Of a stretch of 64,000 nt of DNA, positions 32,384 through 46,598 are shown piece by piece. The stretch is from the NCBI GenBank assembly GCA_947184155.2, contig CAMXCT020006498.1, positions 224,969-288,968 of the forward strand, in the 5' to 3' direction. The notes beneath the pieces were generated by a model. The model made no database searches. It was not told the DNA's origin and saw only the letters and a list, made by a program, of their open reading frames with translations. Source of the DNA: Cladocopium goreaui. Taxonomy: Eukaryota > Sar > Dinophyceae > Suessiales > Symbiodiniaceae. A program made the translations under genes and the position numbers. Positions within the stretch are counted from its first letter, which is position 1. Each line of letters begins with the position of its first letter.

Positions 32384-33083
32384 TCAAATGTCATCATCGA
32401 GTGAAAGCATGAAAAGTGAAGGATCCAGTGAAAGTGCACCAAGAATTGTTATGGCGATGGCATGCAATGCTCTTCTCTTGTTGGGGGTGAGCAGGTGAAG
32501 GCGATTACATTTATATACATCTCTCCGTCCACCACTCAAAACTAAGACGTCCAGAAAGTGTTCGGGTCGTCCTTGGACTCTCTTCCACCTGCATAGCTCA
32601 GAGACAGAAATTTCTTTTTGACTTGATGCAACTGACACTCTGGCCTGCACAAAGTCCGCTGAATCTTGAGCATCATTAGGGACACTTCCAAAGGCTGCGA
32701 TTTGGGTCCAAGAGGACCCTGTGCCTAGACCACGCAAGAAATTTGTAGATCACAGTACACATTTCATCATCCTAGTCCTAGTCTTCTGCCATTAAACTGT
32801 GAGACACTGCGAGACTTGCTTTGCGCGGTCTTTTTTGGTCATCCGCTTCAGATCCGAGCTTCCAAAGGGCAGCATTTTCAAGTAGCCTTGACCCATCAAA
32901 GTGCAGATCGCTCAAGCTGGAAATCGCCACTCGACGGTGCTCCACAGAACAAATCGAAGTGGTAGAGTGACTGAGATTGCGCGCCCACAAAGCCATTTGC
33001 CAAAGCAGTACCTGCCACTCTGCAGTTTCGTCAATGAGACAAATGAATGCAAATGAGCAGTGTTGGGGCACCCGCATCCCCAT
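32384..33083 (-). CDS. probable exons upstream of the RBR gene, unknown
   Basis: Two minus-strand frames look coding: 33083-32778 (includes CLIDETAEWQVLLWQMALW) and 32737-32384 (includes GRPEHFLDVLVLSGGRRD and RALHAIAITILGALSLD). The second ends only 40 bp before the RBR start. They may be 5' exons of the RBR gene or a separate small gene. No domain is recognised. Confidence 0.35.
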
Positions 33084-33635
33084 GTCAGAAAACAGTTGAA
33101 ACGCTCAAACGCTCAGTTGTGCATTTCAGGATATTTCAGGCATCAAATCCGACAAAACATGCCTCCACAGAGTGATTTCAGCTCAGCACGGGTCAAATCC
33201 AGAATGCATCCTGTGCTGGTGAGAGCGGCTGGGCCATCGCTCTGCTTATTATAACCCCACAGCATGTCAATGTGAAAATCTGAGGGGTGGACCAAATATG
33301 GCGTTCTCGCCAAAGTTGATTTTCACCTGGTGAGCTGCCACTGATGAAACAAACAACCCGTCCAAGACCATCAAGACCCCGATAGCAAAAAGGCCTAAAG
33401 TGTTTGTTTTTCGTAAATCAAATGTTACAAGTTTGTTCTACTTCATTTCCACTCTGAATCTTTGGGTATGTGACTTTAGATGCAAGACCTGCAAGACCTT
33501 CACTTGACACCTTTAGTTGAAACCATTTTGGCACCTCTCAGATATTGAGAACCGCCCGATAGGGTAAGGGTCCCCTACTGGCCCTACTTGTTGAAGGGGG
33601 GAGGGCTTCTTTGGGTCATTTAGTGAGGCGGGGCC
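33084..33635. other. no supported gene
   Basis: Short frames only; nothing recognised. Confidence 0.35.
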
Positions 33636-34330
<695 letters not shown>

Positions 34331-37198
34331 CCCCCCTTGAAGGAGCCCCCCTCCCGTAAAGAAGCAGCCTCCCCCACCCCTTTTAAAAACGCCCACCCAA
34401 AAAAAGGCCCCCCCCTTCCTAAACAAGCAGTCCCCCCCTTAAAGAAGCCCCCACCCTCTCAAAAAGGACCCCCCCCTGGTTCAAATAGCCACGAGGTCTG
34501 CAGATATTGCGGACCTCTCAGAACCTTACCGGCCCCTTTCTACCGAGACCGTTATGCAGCATGTTCAAACCTTCTGGAACCCGCCTGGCTGCCTTGTGGA
34601 TCACCCTGGAATCTATACATGTACATTGTTATTTGTACATTACGTACATATCTACATATTTACATATATACTGGCAAAGGTCTATATATATATATTATAT
34701 ATAAATTATAACCTATCAATGTCGCCATTGGGGAACAACGTCTCTTGAGGTAAAAAAAAATGTTCGACAACGAACGTGCCTCTTGGGTGTCAGCAGTGCT
34801 AGCATTGAGCAATGCGCATTTGCCTGCGATCCACATGCTATCCACACGAGCAACTTGTAGGTCAATCGATATGTACATATGTCGTCTATGTGTTTATGTA
34901 TATGTTTGTCTACCTGTCTGTCCGTCCGTCTGTTTGTCTATCAAATCCAATCTAATCTAAATCTAAATCTCATCTTATCCTATCTTATCTATGTATCTAT
35001 CTTAAGCTAATCCTATCCAGTCCTATCCCATCCTACCTATCTACATGGGCCTCATGGGCCCTGTCTCACCAAAACCGATGAGTCTTGGAACGGCCTCCAG
35101 GCAGAATTCCTGGAACCGTGGCATCTCGGCGTCCCCCGTAGTTGCAGCTCCCATCCACAAGGGTACAATCAGCCACGAGTAGCGGCCTTGGCAAACAGCT
35201 TCAACTTGAACATCTAAGGAGCCAGAAACGAATTTGGCACCTGAGGTTTTGGCAAACCAGTGATGTAGCCTGGATTTCCCGATCGTGCCTTCAGGAAATT
35301 CAGGTTTGGATTTTTGAAAAAATACAAAATTAGACAGTGGTAGAACCTACAGTAGCTTCAAGGCATGCTTCTGTGGTGATTTGGGTTGGTGCTTTAAGTT
35401 ATGTGTCCAATGAAAAAAACGTGGGACCTTAGAACTTATACATGCGATCGCAGGAGACACATGCTGTGGCCACTTTGGTTCCAACGATGCACCTGCAGCC
35501 CAGCCTGGGCTTGAAAACCCTTGGATAAGGCTTTTGATGCTACTTGGGTAGAGCAGAAAACTACGTGCCCGAGCCTCGACCAGCTGACTTCCCGATTGGT
35601 CCTTCACAGAGAACTCTCTTGCAATGGCTCAACATGTGCTCGTGAGTCCACACTGCCAAGGCTCCTGAAGAAAGTGAACACTTCCTCCTTGCTGCACGCG
35701 AAGCGACTGACAGCCTCACCAAAGGTTGAAAGGCCATTCAGCTCATCCTCAGCTCAGCTAATTCCTGGCCTGCGCTGTAGATGTCTTGGATGCTGTAGCT
35801 CACATTCACTTTGGTGATGCTAACCACCTTGACCGGCAGCAAGGCGCCGTCTTTAAACATGTTTAAAATACAAAGCCTCCCAATGAGTCACTGAGTCCTG
35901 TGCATCTGAGACCAAACCAAAGTGAAACTGGAAGTGCCTCACTGTCGAACTGGAGACATCTGCAAAAACCACAGCAGAACTGATTTTGTTGCAGGAGCGC
36001 AATGATCAATCACCACGAAACTCAGTCGAGAACAAGTTCTCCACTGCTCCAGTGCAAGTGCAAGATCCATCACTCCAGTGCAAGTGCAAGATCCATCACT
36101 CCCTGCATAGGCAAAGGTTGCAATGCGTGACACTTTTGCAAATACATCGGATTCGGTTCGGGTTCGGCCTGTTGCAAAGGACGAAGCAGCAACGGATGCG
36201 TTGCCATCACAGCCTTCAAGAGATACTACCTCGCGAATGGCTCATGAACAAGCAAGCCAAAGTGGGGTTTGCAAATTCTCTCGCTCAACTTAAGAGCACC
36301 AACACCACGACAGCGTCATACCAATCCCAGAGCTTCCCTGGCATAGCTTCCAGAGTTGAGGCTGCTGCACTTCCATCAACCTGCTGGAAAGGAGCTGTTG
36401 CACTCTGGACGTGAAACCAACTGGACTTTGGAGCCGATTCAAGCCGAGACCGGGGCAGCTTTGCGCTGCACCAGGCATGTTGTTGGGATCAAACAGCGCT
36501 CCCCACAGCGCATGTCCTGCAGGAATATTGAAGTTGGGATCTAACAGAAAGGTATTTTCTAAGATCAGAAAGGTAGCTCCCGAGAGATTCTATAGCTCCT
36601 CAAGCCTTTTTCACATCTGCAAACGTCAAGCTTTGTTTCACTCGGAAGCTGCTCCAACAGCACTTCCCACACTTCAGAAGGCTGCTTGTTCACTGTTTAT
36701 TTTCTTTTGTTGGTACAGAGGTTCTATCTAGGTTTCTCTCCTCTGGGAGGTACTGGCGATGGAGCCTTGAGAAGCGGCACACAAAAACTCAAGGATTGTA
36801 CAGAATGAATCAAAATGATGACAGAATGCTGAGGTTCTGACATCCACGTGTCTAAGAGCTGCCTGTGCCAAAGGATTTTCTGCTCACGGTATAGTCAACA
36901 GTGTTACGAGTAACACGCTTCAACGAGTCTTACGTTTGGCATCCTACAATCACTGATAACATGGGCGAGCGCCTAGGATTCAAAGTCGTCGTGCATTGGG
37001 TCGCCAGGTCCACTTGCTTCCAGCATGAGGTCGAAGGAACTTCGTTTAGAAACCTGAAGAGAAAGAGTCTTCACAAGGCAGTCATGCTCGTAGGCAATGA
37101 ATGGGTATCACTGTTATCAAAATTAGGATTAGGGGCTATAGTCATCCCCAATAAGCCAATTTACAGTCGTAAACCCCCTTACTAACCAGTCAACACGG
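34331..37198. other. no supported gene; C-run and TATC-like tracts
   Basis: Contains a C/A-run tract (34325-34480), TATATA near 34680-34710, CTATC/CTAATC-like runs (about 34900-35045) and a 25-bp tandem duplication (AGTGCAAGTGCAAGATCCAT) at 36051-36103. Short open frames without recognisable content. Confidence 0.35.
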
Positions 37199-39759
37199 CT
37201 ATTTTTCGTGGCTCATGCTTGCAACCTGGCCAGTCACCCAATCGCGGCACGCGCACCTTACGACTTGACCGTTGCCAGTAGCACAAGTACCGGAAGGACC
37301 AGCTGCAGCAATGGACAAAGGTCTGACAACCTGGAAGGGGAAGTTGGTTGTGGGACACATTTCGCAATGAATAGAATGTTTTGTAGGCATCCTTATCAAT
37401 ATGATTCAATATGTATAATATATTATATGTACATATAAGAGAGAGAGAGAGAGATTTACTCATGCATATGTGGATAAGAGAACCCGTGCCGAAGTATTAA
37501 AGTAATTATCCCATATTATCCCCACTTGAACAATCACAATTGGATTCTTTTGTACACAATTAGACATCCTTGCAACCCATGCACCTCCAAAGTTGCAGTC
37601 TCCAGGGTTGATGCTCCTAGAATGAGCTCAACCTCGGCTAAGGCAAGCGTTGCGAAATCCCTAGTGCCCTAGTGGCCTGATGGCCACACCTCCATCCCCT
37701 CAGTTGCTGGCCGTTCCTGAGAGCGCAGAATTGACCTTCAAGATGTCTCCAGTTTGATAACCGCGCACTGCCACGTCTCCAGTGGCCTCAGCTTTGACGG
37801 AGAAACACCCCCAAAACCATTCGACGAATTCGACAGACTGCGTTGCTCTCAAAGGTGCACGATGTGTTTGGAAGACACTCTCCTGACCTTTGTAAAATAC
37901 TTGATACTTGTGATACTTTTGACACGGCAACAAACCCATGCCACGAAGAAGCTGCCTATGGTCATGGAAGATGCTGTTTGCAGGGGCAGCGCGACAGCAT
38001 ACAGGGCTTGAAGACAACACAACTACAGGGTGGCAAATTTCAAGATCTTCGTGTCAATTTGTGTGTATGCGTCATTAATAATAAATGTATGTGCACATAT
38101 TATATATGATATATAGAGAGGGAGAGATGGATAGATGTACAGTGCTGTATGTATATATATATATATATATTATATAATTTATATATATATATATCAAGTG
38201 TATATCAAGTGACACATTGTCAACAAGCAGTCTGTCGGCTGCTTCGATTCCTTGCTGCCGGATTCATGTCTTTGGGGCAACGGCTACTGTAGAGGTTGGA
38301 GGACTTTGCTCCTGCATTTGTCTCGTGGCTTGTTGCGATTCGGACATGAAGAGTTTCACAATTCCGCCACCATCACGTAGACTGGGACCTTTGGGACGAA
38401 ACTTGCCATGTTTTAAATGATAGCAGGCTGGAATTTAACACGTTTGGGACTGCAAGCGTAGGTCCTGAATGATAGCGTCGATCTGAGAGGATGAAAGGAT
38501 GGCCTGGAGTTAGCATGTCAGGATGGTCCCTTGTCTTTGTGACAGGCACACCAAAGGGCCAAAGGCTCTGCTCAGTCGCATGAAGAACTCTGAAGGCTGT
38601 GATGAACTTGCAGGAATGTGTGGACTTCAGAACATAGCAATCGGTTTGAGTAAGAGTGAAACTTGTTGCAAGCAATGCGACAAAGATTCAGGTCGATATC
38701 AAGACGCCTCTTTCTGGAACACCTCTCCTTGCACCGCACCTGACACATCTACACCGAAAGTCTTCAATGTTCCTCCAAGGAACCATGCCAGAATCCAAGT
38801 GGGGAAACGACTATATACTTCAAAACAGAAATATCAGTAATTAGATATGGACTGTTGAGTTATCAGAGAGTATCTACCAAAGCCAATGGATCCAATTGAT
38901 CCAATTGATCCAATTGGTATCTTTCAAATTCTTTCACCCGTTGAGTCGTCCAGTCGTCCCATGTGCTGAGGAGCTGTTGTCCACAGAGACACAAAGGAGT
39001 CCCCTGAGGTCATCTGAGATGACCCAAAGGTCAACTCGCCTTGGGGCGCAAAGGCTGGGAGACGCCGGGAGATCGTTTGGATCGTTTGGATATCGCTGAG
39101 GCATGCTGAGGCGGCAACGGATTCACACTGTGCAACCAACTCTTTGAGTAGCAGTACTGGCTCGCACTCTGGGGGCCTCTGGCGGTTTGTAGAAACAAGA
39201 TGAAACAAGACCCAGCAAAAGAACCTGGAGAGCCAGAGGAATGATCGACTTCGTCCAAGGTATCGTGTCACGTGTCTTTCCTTGCCTTCTGGCAGGCAAC
39301 TGAAGCCACTTGCCAGTCCCTCACAGTCTGGATCACAGCCTCAGTTCATATAACTTGTTCACGGTGCCATACCCTACGACCACGCTGCCAACGGGTTTCT
39401 GGGTTGCCTGCAACAATTTACATCACACTGCGCCTGACAAGAGTGCTTCTCCAACATCAAATTCGCTGAGCCATTACCACACTAGAACTGGAATCATGAT
39501 CCGATTGATGAGATCCTTATCATGAAAATATGTTTTAGGAATTTCATCAGGAAAAAATATCCCACACCTGTGTCAGATCACATGTACAGCTTCCGAGGGT
39601 TAGTGGATCCTCAAGGTTGACCTCATCCCAAGCACCATCTTTCCATGCCATCTCAATCTGCAAGCTATGCGCAACATGTAACATGCAATGTATCAACATT
39701 TGGCAACCAAAAGATAGTGTCCTTTGAACACATCCACCAGTGCATTTTGCTGATACCAT
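37199..39759 (-). CDS. probable multi-exon gene, unknown function
   Basis: Minus-strand coding-like segments in order: about 39660-39590 (includes EMAWKDGAWDEVNLEDPL), 39190-38930 (includes ECEPVLLLKELVAQCESVA), 38675-38400 (includes TAFRVLHATEQSLWPFGV), 37870-37700 (includes SVEFVEWFWGCFSVKAEAT, ending in a stop) and 37375-37199 (includes NGQVVRCACRDWVTGQVA). No domain is recognised. A stop at 37700 suggests that at least two transcripts or alternative ends are involved. Confidence 0.35.
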
Positions 39760-41034
39760 GCTAGCTAGTCACTTCACAAGAGCAGATCCGTTGTTCCAGG
39801 GAAACATGGGCAGTGCTTTCATGTTGAAAACTTTCAACTTCTATATGCTCTTGAGTTCACCGCCTGACCAATCTGCAGTTTAAGTTTTGCACACTGGGAG
39901 CGCACAAAGCAACCCCACACCTCCAGAGGTCACAACTTCACCAAACAACATATGGTCACTGTAGAGGAAGCAACTGTGTGTCCTATCTACAAATATAACC
40001 ACGGTATACCAAAGTCAAATGGACACGTCCACAGTTCTCCATAGAATGGTCGCAAAGAAAGATGGATCCAGTTTTGCAACCTAACAGCAGTGCAAGCAAC
40101 AACAAAAAGTTTCTTTGTGATAGCTCATTTCTGCTTTGAAGGTGCGGTCATTTCATTTTGCACACATCTCTGCACAAGCTGTTTGAGTTTCGTGCAAACC
40201 TTTTGGGACAAAACCATTTCATCGCAGCAATTGCCAAGTTGATTTCTGTGTTTTGTGTCCGGTTAGTCCGTGTCCAGTGCAAGTGTTAATCATTGCACTG
40301 TCAGAATCGTAAATGATCAAAGTGCCCTTGGAATTGGAATGGGCATTTGGCTCTTTTGCCCAGCGCATTCAAATGCTCTTTCGTAGAGAGTACGTTTTCA
40401 CCACGACTAAAACAAGGTTTCCAAACCACGACAAAACCCGGCTGCGAACCACGACAAGGACCAAAGATTTTAAGCACGATTGGCAAACACATAATCGACT
40501 GTCTGCGTAGCCAGCAATCACACTCTTAATGAACTGGTTTCATTGTGTTTTAATCAATCAAATGCTTCATTACCAAAAAAACAAACAACACAAACTACTA
40601 TGAGAATATATAATTACAAATATATATATATACCTTACTATATATGCATATTTACCAATTTATTAAAAAAAAAACCATTGCCAGTTGCGCATTGTTTTCC
40701 ATTGCCAGTTGTGATGGATCTGTTTGGCATCAGTGATTGAATCCTGCTTGATGGTTACGTTTCACCTATCAATTAGCCAGCTGACCATTTTGGTCAAGTA
40801 GAAATCAACCCTAGAGGTTGAGAAAAGCGGAACAGACTGGTCACAAAATCGAAATATACAAACAGAAGCAGAAGCAATGTATGGATATAAATGTTGAATG
40901 CGAAAAGAAAAGGTTCATTGTCATTCTCAGGACATCAGCATGGAGTGAAATCAGCAAATCTTCTTCCGGTGGATGATTTTCTTCACCTGCGCCGACCAAA
41001 ACTCTTTTCAACCCCAGGAGTCCGTAAGCTTACA
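39760..41034. other. no supported gene; ACCACGAC triplet
   Basis: Contains three copies of ACCACGAC at 40400, 40425 and 40448 (plus strand). Otherwise AT-rich unique sequence without a convincing gene. Confidence 0.4.
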
Positions 41035-43927
41035 GTGGAAGCCTTTTCCCCAAAATCCGGTACAAATCCGTAAACAATCCGGAAGCCTCCTCCCCAAAAT
41101 CCGGTACAAATCCGTAAACAATCCGGAAGCCTCCTCCCCAAAATCCGGTAAAAAAACCGTAAAAAATCCGGAAGCCTCCCCCCCAAAACCCGGTAAAATT
41201 CCGTAAGCAATCCGGAAGCCTCCTCCCCAAAATCCGGTACAAATCCGTAAACAATCCGGAAGCCTCCTCCGCAAAATGCGGTAAAAAACCGTAAACAATC
41301 CGGAAGCCTCCTCCCCAAAATCCGGTAACAATCCGTAAACAATCCGGAAGCCTGCTCCCCAAAATCCGGTACAAATCCGTAAACAATCCGTAAGCCTTCT
41401 CCTCAAAATCCGGTAAAGATCCGGACTCAATCCCGAAGCCTCCTCCCCAAAATCCGGTAAAAATCGGTATCCAATCCGGATGCCTCCTCCCCAAAATCCG
41501 GTAACAATCCGTAAACAATCCGGAAGCCTCCTCCTCCAAAACCAGGTTAAAATCCGTAAACAAACCGGAAGCCTTCTCCCCAAAATCCGGTAAAAATCCG
41601 TAAACAATCCGGAAGCCTCCTCCCCAAAATCCGGTAAAAATCCGTAAACAATTCGGAAGCATCCTCCCAAAAATCCGGCACAATCCGTAAACAATACGGA
41701 AACCTCCTTCCCAAAATCCGGTAAAAATCCGTAAGCAATCCGGAAGCCTCCTCCCCAAAATCCGGGAAAAAATTGGCAACAATCCGGAAACCTCCTCTCC
41801 AAAATCCGGTACAAATCCGTAAACAATCCGGAAGCCTCCTCCGCACAATGCGGTAAAAATCCGTAAACAATCCGGAAGCCTCCTCCCCAAAATCCGGTAA
41901 AAAAACCGTAAAAAATCCGGAAGCCTCCCCCCCAAAACCCGGTAAAAATCCGTAAACAATCCGGAAGCCTCCTCCCCAAAATCCGGTAAAAATCCGCAAA
42001 CCATCCGGAAGTCTCCTCCCCAAAATCCGGTAAAAATCCGTAAGCAATCCGGAAGCCTCCTCCCCAAAATCCGGTAAAAATCCGTAAACAAACCGGAAGC
42101 CCTCTCCCCAAAATCCGGTAAAAATCCGTAAACAATCGGGAAGCCTTTTCCCCAACAACCGGTAAAAATCCGTAAACAATCCGGATGCCTTCTCTCCAAA
42201 TTCCGGTAAAAAATCCTTAACCAATTCGGAAGCCTCCTCCCCAAATTCCGGTTAAAATCCGTAAACAATCCGGAAGTCTCCTCCCCAAAATCCGGTCAAA
42301 TTCCGTCAGCAATCCGGAAGCCTCCTCCCCAAAATCCGGTACAAATCGGTAAACAATTCGGAAGCGTCCTCGCCAAAATCCGGTAAAAATCCGTAAACAA
42401 TCCGGAAGCCTCCTCCCCAAAATCCGGTAAAATTCCGTAAACAATACGGAAGCCTCCTCCCCAAAATCCGGTAAAAATCCGTAAACAATCCGGAAGCCTC
42501 CTCCCCAAAACCGGAAAAATCCGTAAACAAACCGGAAGCCTCTCCCCAAAATCCGGTAAAACTCCGTAAACAATCCGGAGCCTCCTCCCCAAAATCCGGT
42601 CAAATTCCGTAACAAACCGGAAGCCCTCTCCCCAAAATCCGGTAAAAAACCGTAAACAATCGGGAAGCCTTTTCCCTAAAATCGGGTAAAAATCCGTAAA
42701 CAATCCGGAAGCCTCCTCCCCAAAATCCGGTACAAATCCGTAAACAATCCGGAAGCCTCCTTCCCAAAATCCGGTACAAATCCGTAAACAATCCGTAAGC
42801 CTCCTCCCCAAAATCCGGTAGAAATCCGGCCTTAATCCGGAAGCCTCTTCCACAAACTCCGGTAAAAATCCGTACACAATCCGGAAGCATCCGGAAGCCT
42901 CCTCCCCAAAATCGTTTAAAAATCCTTAAACAATCGGGAAGCCTCCTTGCCAAAATCCGGTAAAAATCCGTAAACAATCCGGACGCCTCCTTCCCAAAAT
43001 CCGGAAAAAATTCGTAAACAATCCGGCAGCCTCCTCCCCAACAACCGGTAAAAATCCGGAAACAATCCGGATGCCTTCTCTCCAAATTCCGGTTAAAAAC
43101 CGTAAACTATCCGGAAGCCTCCTCCCCAAATTCCGGTAAAAATCCGTAAACAATCCGGAAGCCTCCTCTTCAAAATCCGGTTAAAAACCGTAAACAATCC
43201 AATCCGGAAGTCTCCTCCGCAAAATCCGGTCAAATTCCGTCAACAAACCGGAAGCCCTCTCCCCAAAATCCGGGAAAAATCCGTAAACAATCGGGAAGCC
43301 TTTTCCCCAAAATCCGGTACAAATCCGTAAACAATCCGGAAGCCTCCGTCCCAAAATCCGGTACAAATCCGTAAACAATCCGGAAGCCTCCTTCCCAAAA
43401 TCCGGTAAAAATCCGTAAACAATCCGGAAGCCTCCTCCCCAAAATCCGGTAAAAATCCGTAAACAATCCGGAAGCATCCTCCCAAAAATCCGATACAATC
43501 CGTAAACAATCCGGAAGCCTCCTCCCCAAAATCTGGTAAAAATCCGTAAACAATCCGGAAGCCTCCTCCGCAAAATGCGGTAAAAAACCGCAAACAATCC
43601 GGAAGCCTCCTCCCCAAAATCCGGTAACAATCCGTAAACAATCCGGAAGCCTCCTCCGCACAATGCGGTAAAAATCCGTAAACAATCCGAAAGCCTCCTC
43701 CCCAAAATCCGGTAAAAAACCGTAAACAATCCGGAAGCCTCCTCCCCAAAATCTGGTAAAAATCCGTAAAAAATCCGGAAGCCTCCTCCCCAAATTCCGG
43801 TAAAAATCCGTAAAAAATCCGGAAGCCTCCTCCCCAAAATCCGGTAAAAATCCGTAAACAATCCGGAAGCCTCCTCCCCAAAATCCGGTACAAATCCGTA
43901 AACAATCCGTAAGCTTCCTCCCCAAAC
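41035..43927 (-). repeat. 44-bp satellite, left (inverted) arm
   Basis: Roughly 65 copies of a 44-bp unit; plus-strand core blocks are CCGGAAGCCTCCTCCCC, AAAATCCGGTAAAAATCC and GTAAACAAT. The minus strand has almost no stops in any frame. Because 44 is not divisible by three, each frame cycles through the same 44-residue peptide (containing GFWGGGFRIVYGFLPDF). Open frames up to about 412 codons result. I regard these as a property of the repeat, not as demonstrated genes. Confidence 0.95.
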
Positions 43928-46500
43928 GGAATTTTACCGAATTTGGTGGAGCAGGCTTACGGATTGTTTACGGTTTTTTACCGGATTTTGGGGAGGAGGC
44001 TTCCGGATTGCTTACGGATTTTTACCGGATTTTGGGGAGGAGGCTTCCGGATTGTTTACGGATTTTTACCGAATTTTGGGGAGGAGGCTGCCGGATTGTT
44101 TACGGATTTTTACCGGATTTTGGGGAGGAGGCTTCCGGATTGTTTACGGTTTTTTACCGCATTTTGCGGAGGAGGCTTCCGGATTGTTTACGGATTTTTA
44201 CAGGATTTTGGGGAGGAGGCTGCCGGATTGCTTACGGATTTTTACCGGATTTTGGGGAGGAGGCTGCCGGATTGTTTAGGATTTTGGGGACGAGGCTTCC
44301 GGTTTGCTTACGGATTTTTACCGGATTTTGGGGAGGAGGCTTCCGGATTGTTTACGGATTTTTACCGAATTTTGGGGAGGAGGCTGCCGGATTGTTTACG
44401 GATTTTTACCGAATTGTGGAGAGAAGGCTTCCGGATTGTTTACGGAATTTTACCGAATTTGGTGGAGCAGGCTTACGGATTGTTTACGGATTTTGACCGG
44501 ATCTGGGGGATGCGGCTTACGGATTGTTTCCGAAATTTTACCGAATTTGGAGGAGGAGGCTTACGGATTGTTTACGGATTTCTAGCGGATTTTGGGGAGG
44601 AGGCTTCCGGATTGTTTACGGATTTTTACCGGATTTTGGGGAAAAGGCTTCCCGATTGTTTACGGATTTTTACCGGGTTTTGGGGAGGAGGCTTCCGGTT
44701 TGTTTACGGATTTTTACCGGATTTTGGGGAGGAGGCTTCCGGATTGCTGACGGAATTTGACCGGATCTTCGGTAGGGAGACTTCCGGATTGTTTACGGAT
44801 TTTTATCGGATTTTGAGGAGAAGGCTTCCGGATTGTTTACGCATTTTTACCAGATTGTGGGGCGGAGGCTTCCGGATTTTTTACGGATTTTTACCGGATT
44901 TTGGGGAGGAGGCTTCCGGATTGCTTACGGAATTTTACCGGATTTTGGGGAGGAGGCTGCCGGATTGTTTACGGATTTTTGCCGGATTTTGGGGAGGAGG
45001 CTTCCGGATTGTTTACGGATTTTTACCGCATTTTGCAGAGGAGGCTTCCGGATTGCTTACGGATTTTTACCGGATTTTGCGGAGGAGGCTGCCGGATTGT
45101 TTACGGATTTTTGGGAGGAGGCTTCCGGTTTGTTTACGGATTTTTACCGGATTTTGGGAAGGAGGCTTCCGGATTGCTGACGGAATTTGACCGGATTTTG
45201 GGGAGGAAGCTTCCGGATTGTTTACGGATTTTGACCGGATTTTGAGGAGGAGGCTTCCGGATTGTTTACGGATTTTTACCGGATTGTGGGGAGGAGGCTT
45301 CCGGATTGTTTACGGAATTTTACCGAATTTGGTGGAGCAGGCTTACGGATTGTTTACGGATTTTGACCGGATCTGGGGGATGCAGCTTACGGATTGTTTC
45401 CGAAATTTTACCGAATTTGGAGGAGGAAGCTTACGGATTGTTTACGGATTTTTACCGGATTTTGGGGAGGAGGCTTCCGGATGGTTTACGGATTTTTACC
45501 GGATTTTGGGGAGGGGGCTTCCCGATTGTTTACGGATTTTTACCGGGTTTTGGGGAGGAGGCTTCCGGTTTGTTTACGGATTTTTACCGGATTTTGGGGA
45601 GGAGGCTTCCGGATTGCTGACGGAATTTGACCGGATTTTGGGGAGGAGACTTCCGGATTGTTTACGGATTTTAACCGGATTTTGAGGAGCAGGCTTCCGG
45701 ATTGTTTACGGGTTTTTACCGGATTGTGGAGAGGAGGCTTCCGGATTGTTTACCGAATTTTACCGAATTTAGTGGAGCAGGCTTACGGATTGCTTACGGA
45801 TTTTGACCGGATCTGGGGGATGCGGCTTACGGTTTGTTTACGGATTTTTACCGGATTTTGGGAAGGAGGCTTCCGGATTGCTGACGGAATTTGACCGGAT
45901 TTTGGGGAGGAAGCTTCCGGATTGTTTACGGATTTTTCCCGGATTTTGGGGAAAGGCTTCCCGATTGTTTACAGATTTTTACCGGATTTTGGGGAGGAGG
46001 CTTCCGGTTTGTTTACAGATTTTTACCGGATTTTGGGGAGGAGGCTTCCGGTTTGTTTACGGATTTTTACCGGATTTTGGGGAAAAGGCTTCCCGATTGT
46101 CTACAGATTTTTACTGGATTTTGGGGAGGAGGCTTCCGGTTTGTTTACGGATTTTTACCGGATTTTGGGGAGGAGGCTTCCGGATTGCTGACGGAATTTG
46201 ACCGGATCTTGGGTAGGGAGACTTCCGGATTGTTTGCGGATTTTAACCGGATTTTGAGGAGGAGGCTTCCGGATTGTTTACGGATTTTTACCGGATTGTG
46301 GGGAGGAGGCTTCCGGATTGTTTACGGAATTTTACCGAATTTGGTGGAGCAGGCTTACGGATTGTTTACGGATTTTACCTTGATCTGGGGGATGAGGCTT
46401 ACGGATTGTTTCCGAAATTTTACCGAATTTGGAGGAGGAGGCTCACGGATTTACCGAATTTGGAGGCGGAGGCTTACGGATTTGGAGGCTTACGGATTTG
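43928..46500 (+). repeat. 44-bp satellite, right arm, opposite orientation
   Basis: Same unit as the left arm but reverse-complemented (plus-strand TTTTTACCGGATTTTGGGG, AGGAGGCTTCCGG), about 58 copies. Orientation flips at about 43927 with almost no spacer. Variant units with GGTGGAGCAGGCTTACGG and GATCTGGGGGATG recur near 44500, 45370, 45810 and 46385, giving a higher-order pattern absent from the left arm. The stop-poor strand is plus here, so both arms read outward from the centre. Confidence 0.95.
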
Positions 46501-46598
46501 GGACTGGGGAAGTCTGGGTGCTGAAACCTTGAAGCAACAGCCACCTTCGATTGGCGGAAAAAGCCTTGCTAATTGTTTATGGATTGGGACTAAGTAAG

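Noticed and set aside
40783..40798. Second spliced-leader-like string GACCATTTTGGTCAAG
   Set aside because: It is a perfect palindrome (TGACCA-TTT-TGGTCA) and lacks the CTC of the leader; chance is more likely.
41030..45190. Open frames of more than 400 codons in the 44-bp arrays as genes
   Set aside because: All three frames are open and give the same peptide cycle, so openness follows from the repeat unit; no start context, flanking domain or unique sequence supports a gene.
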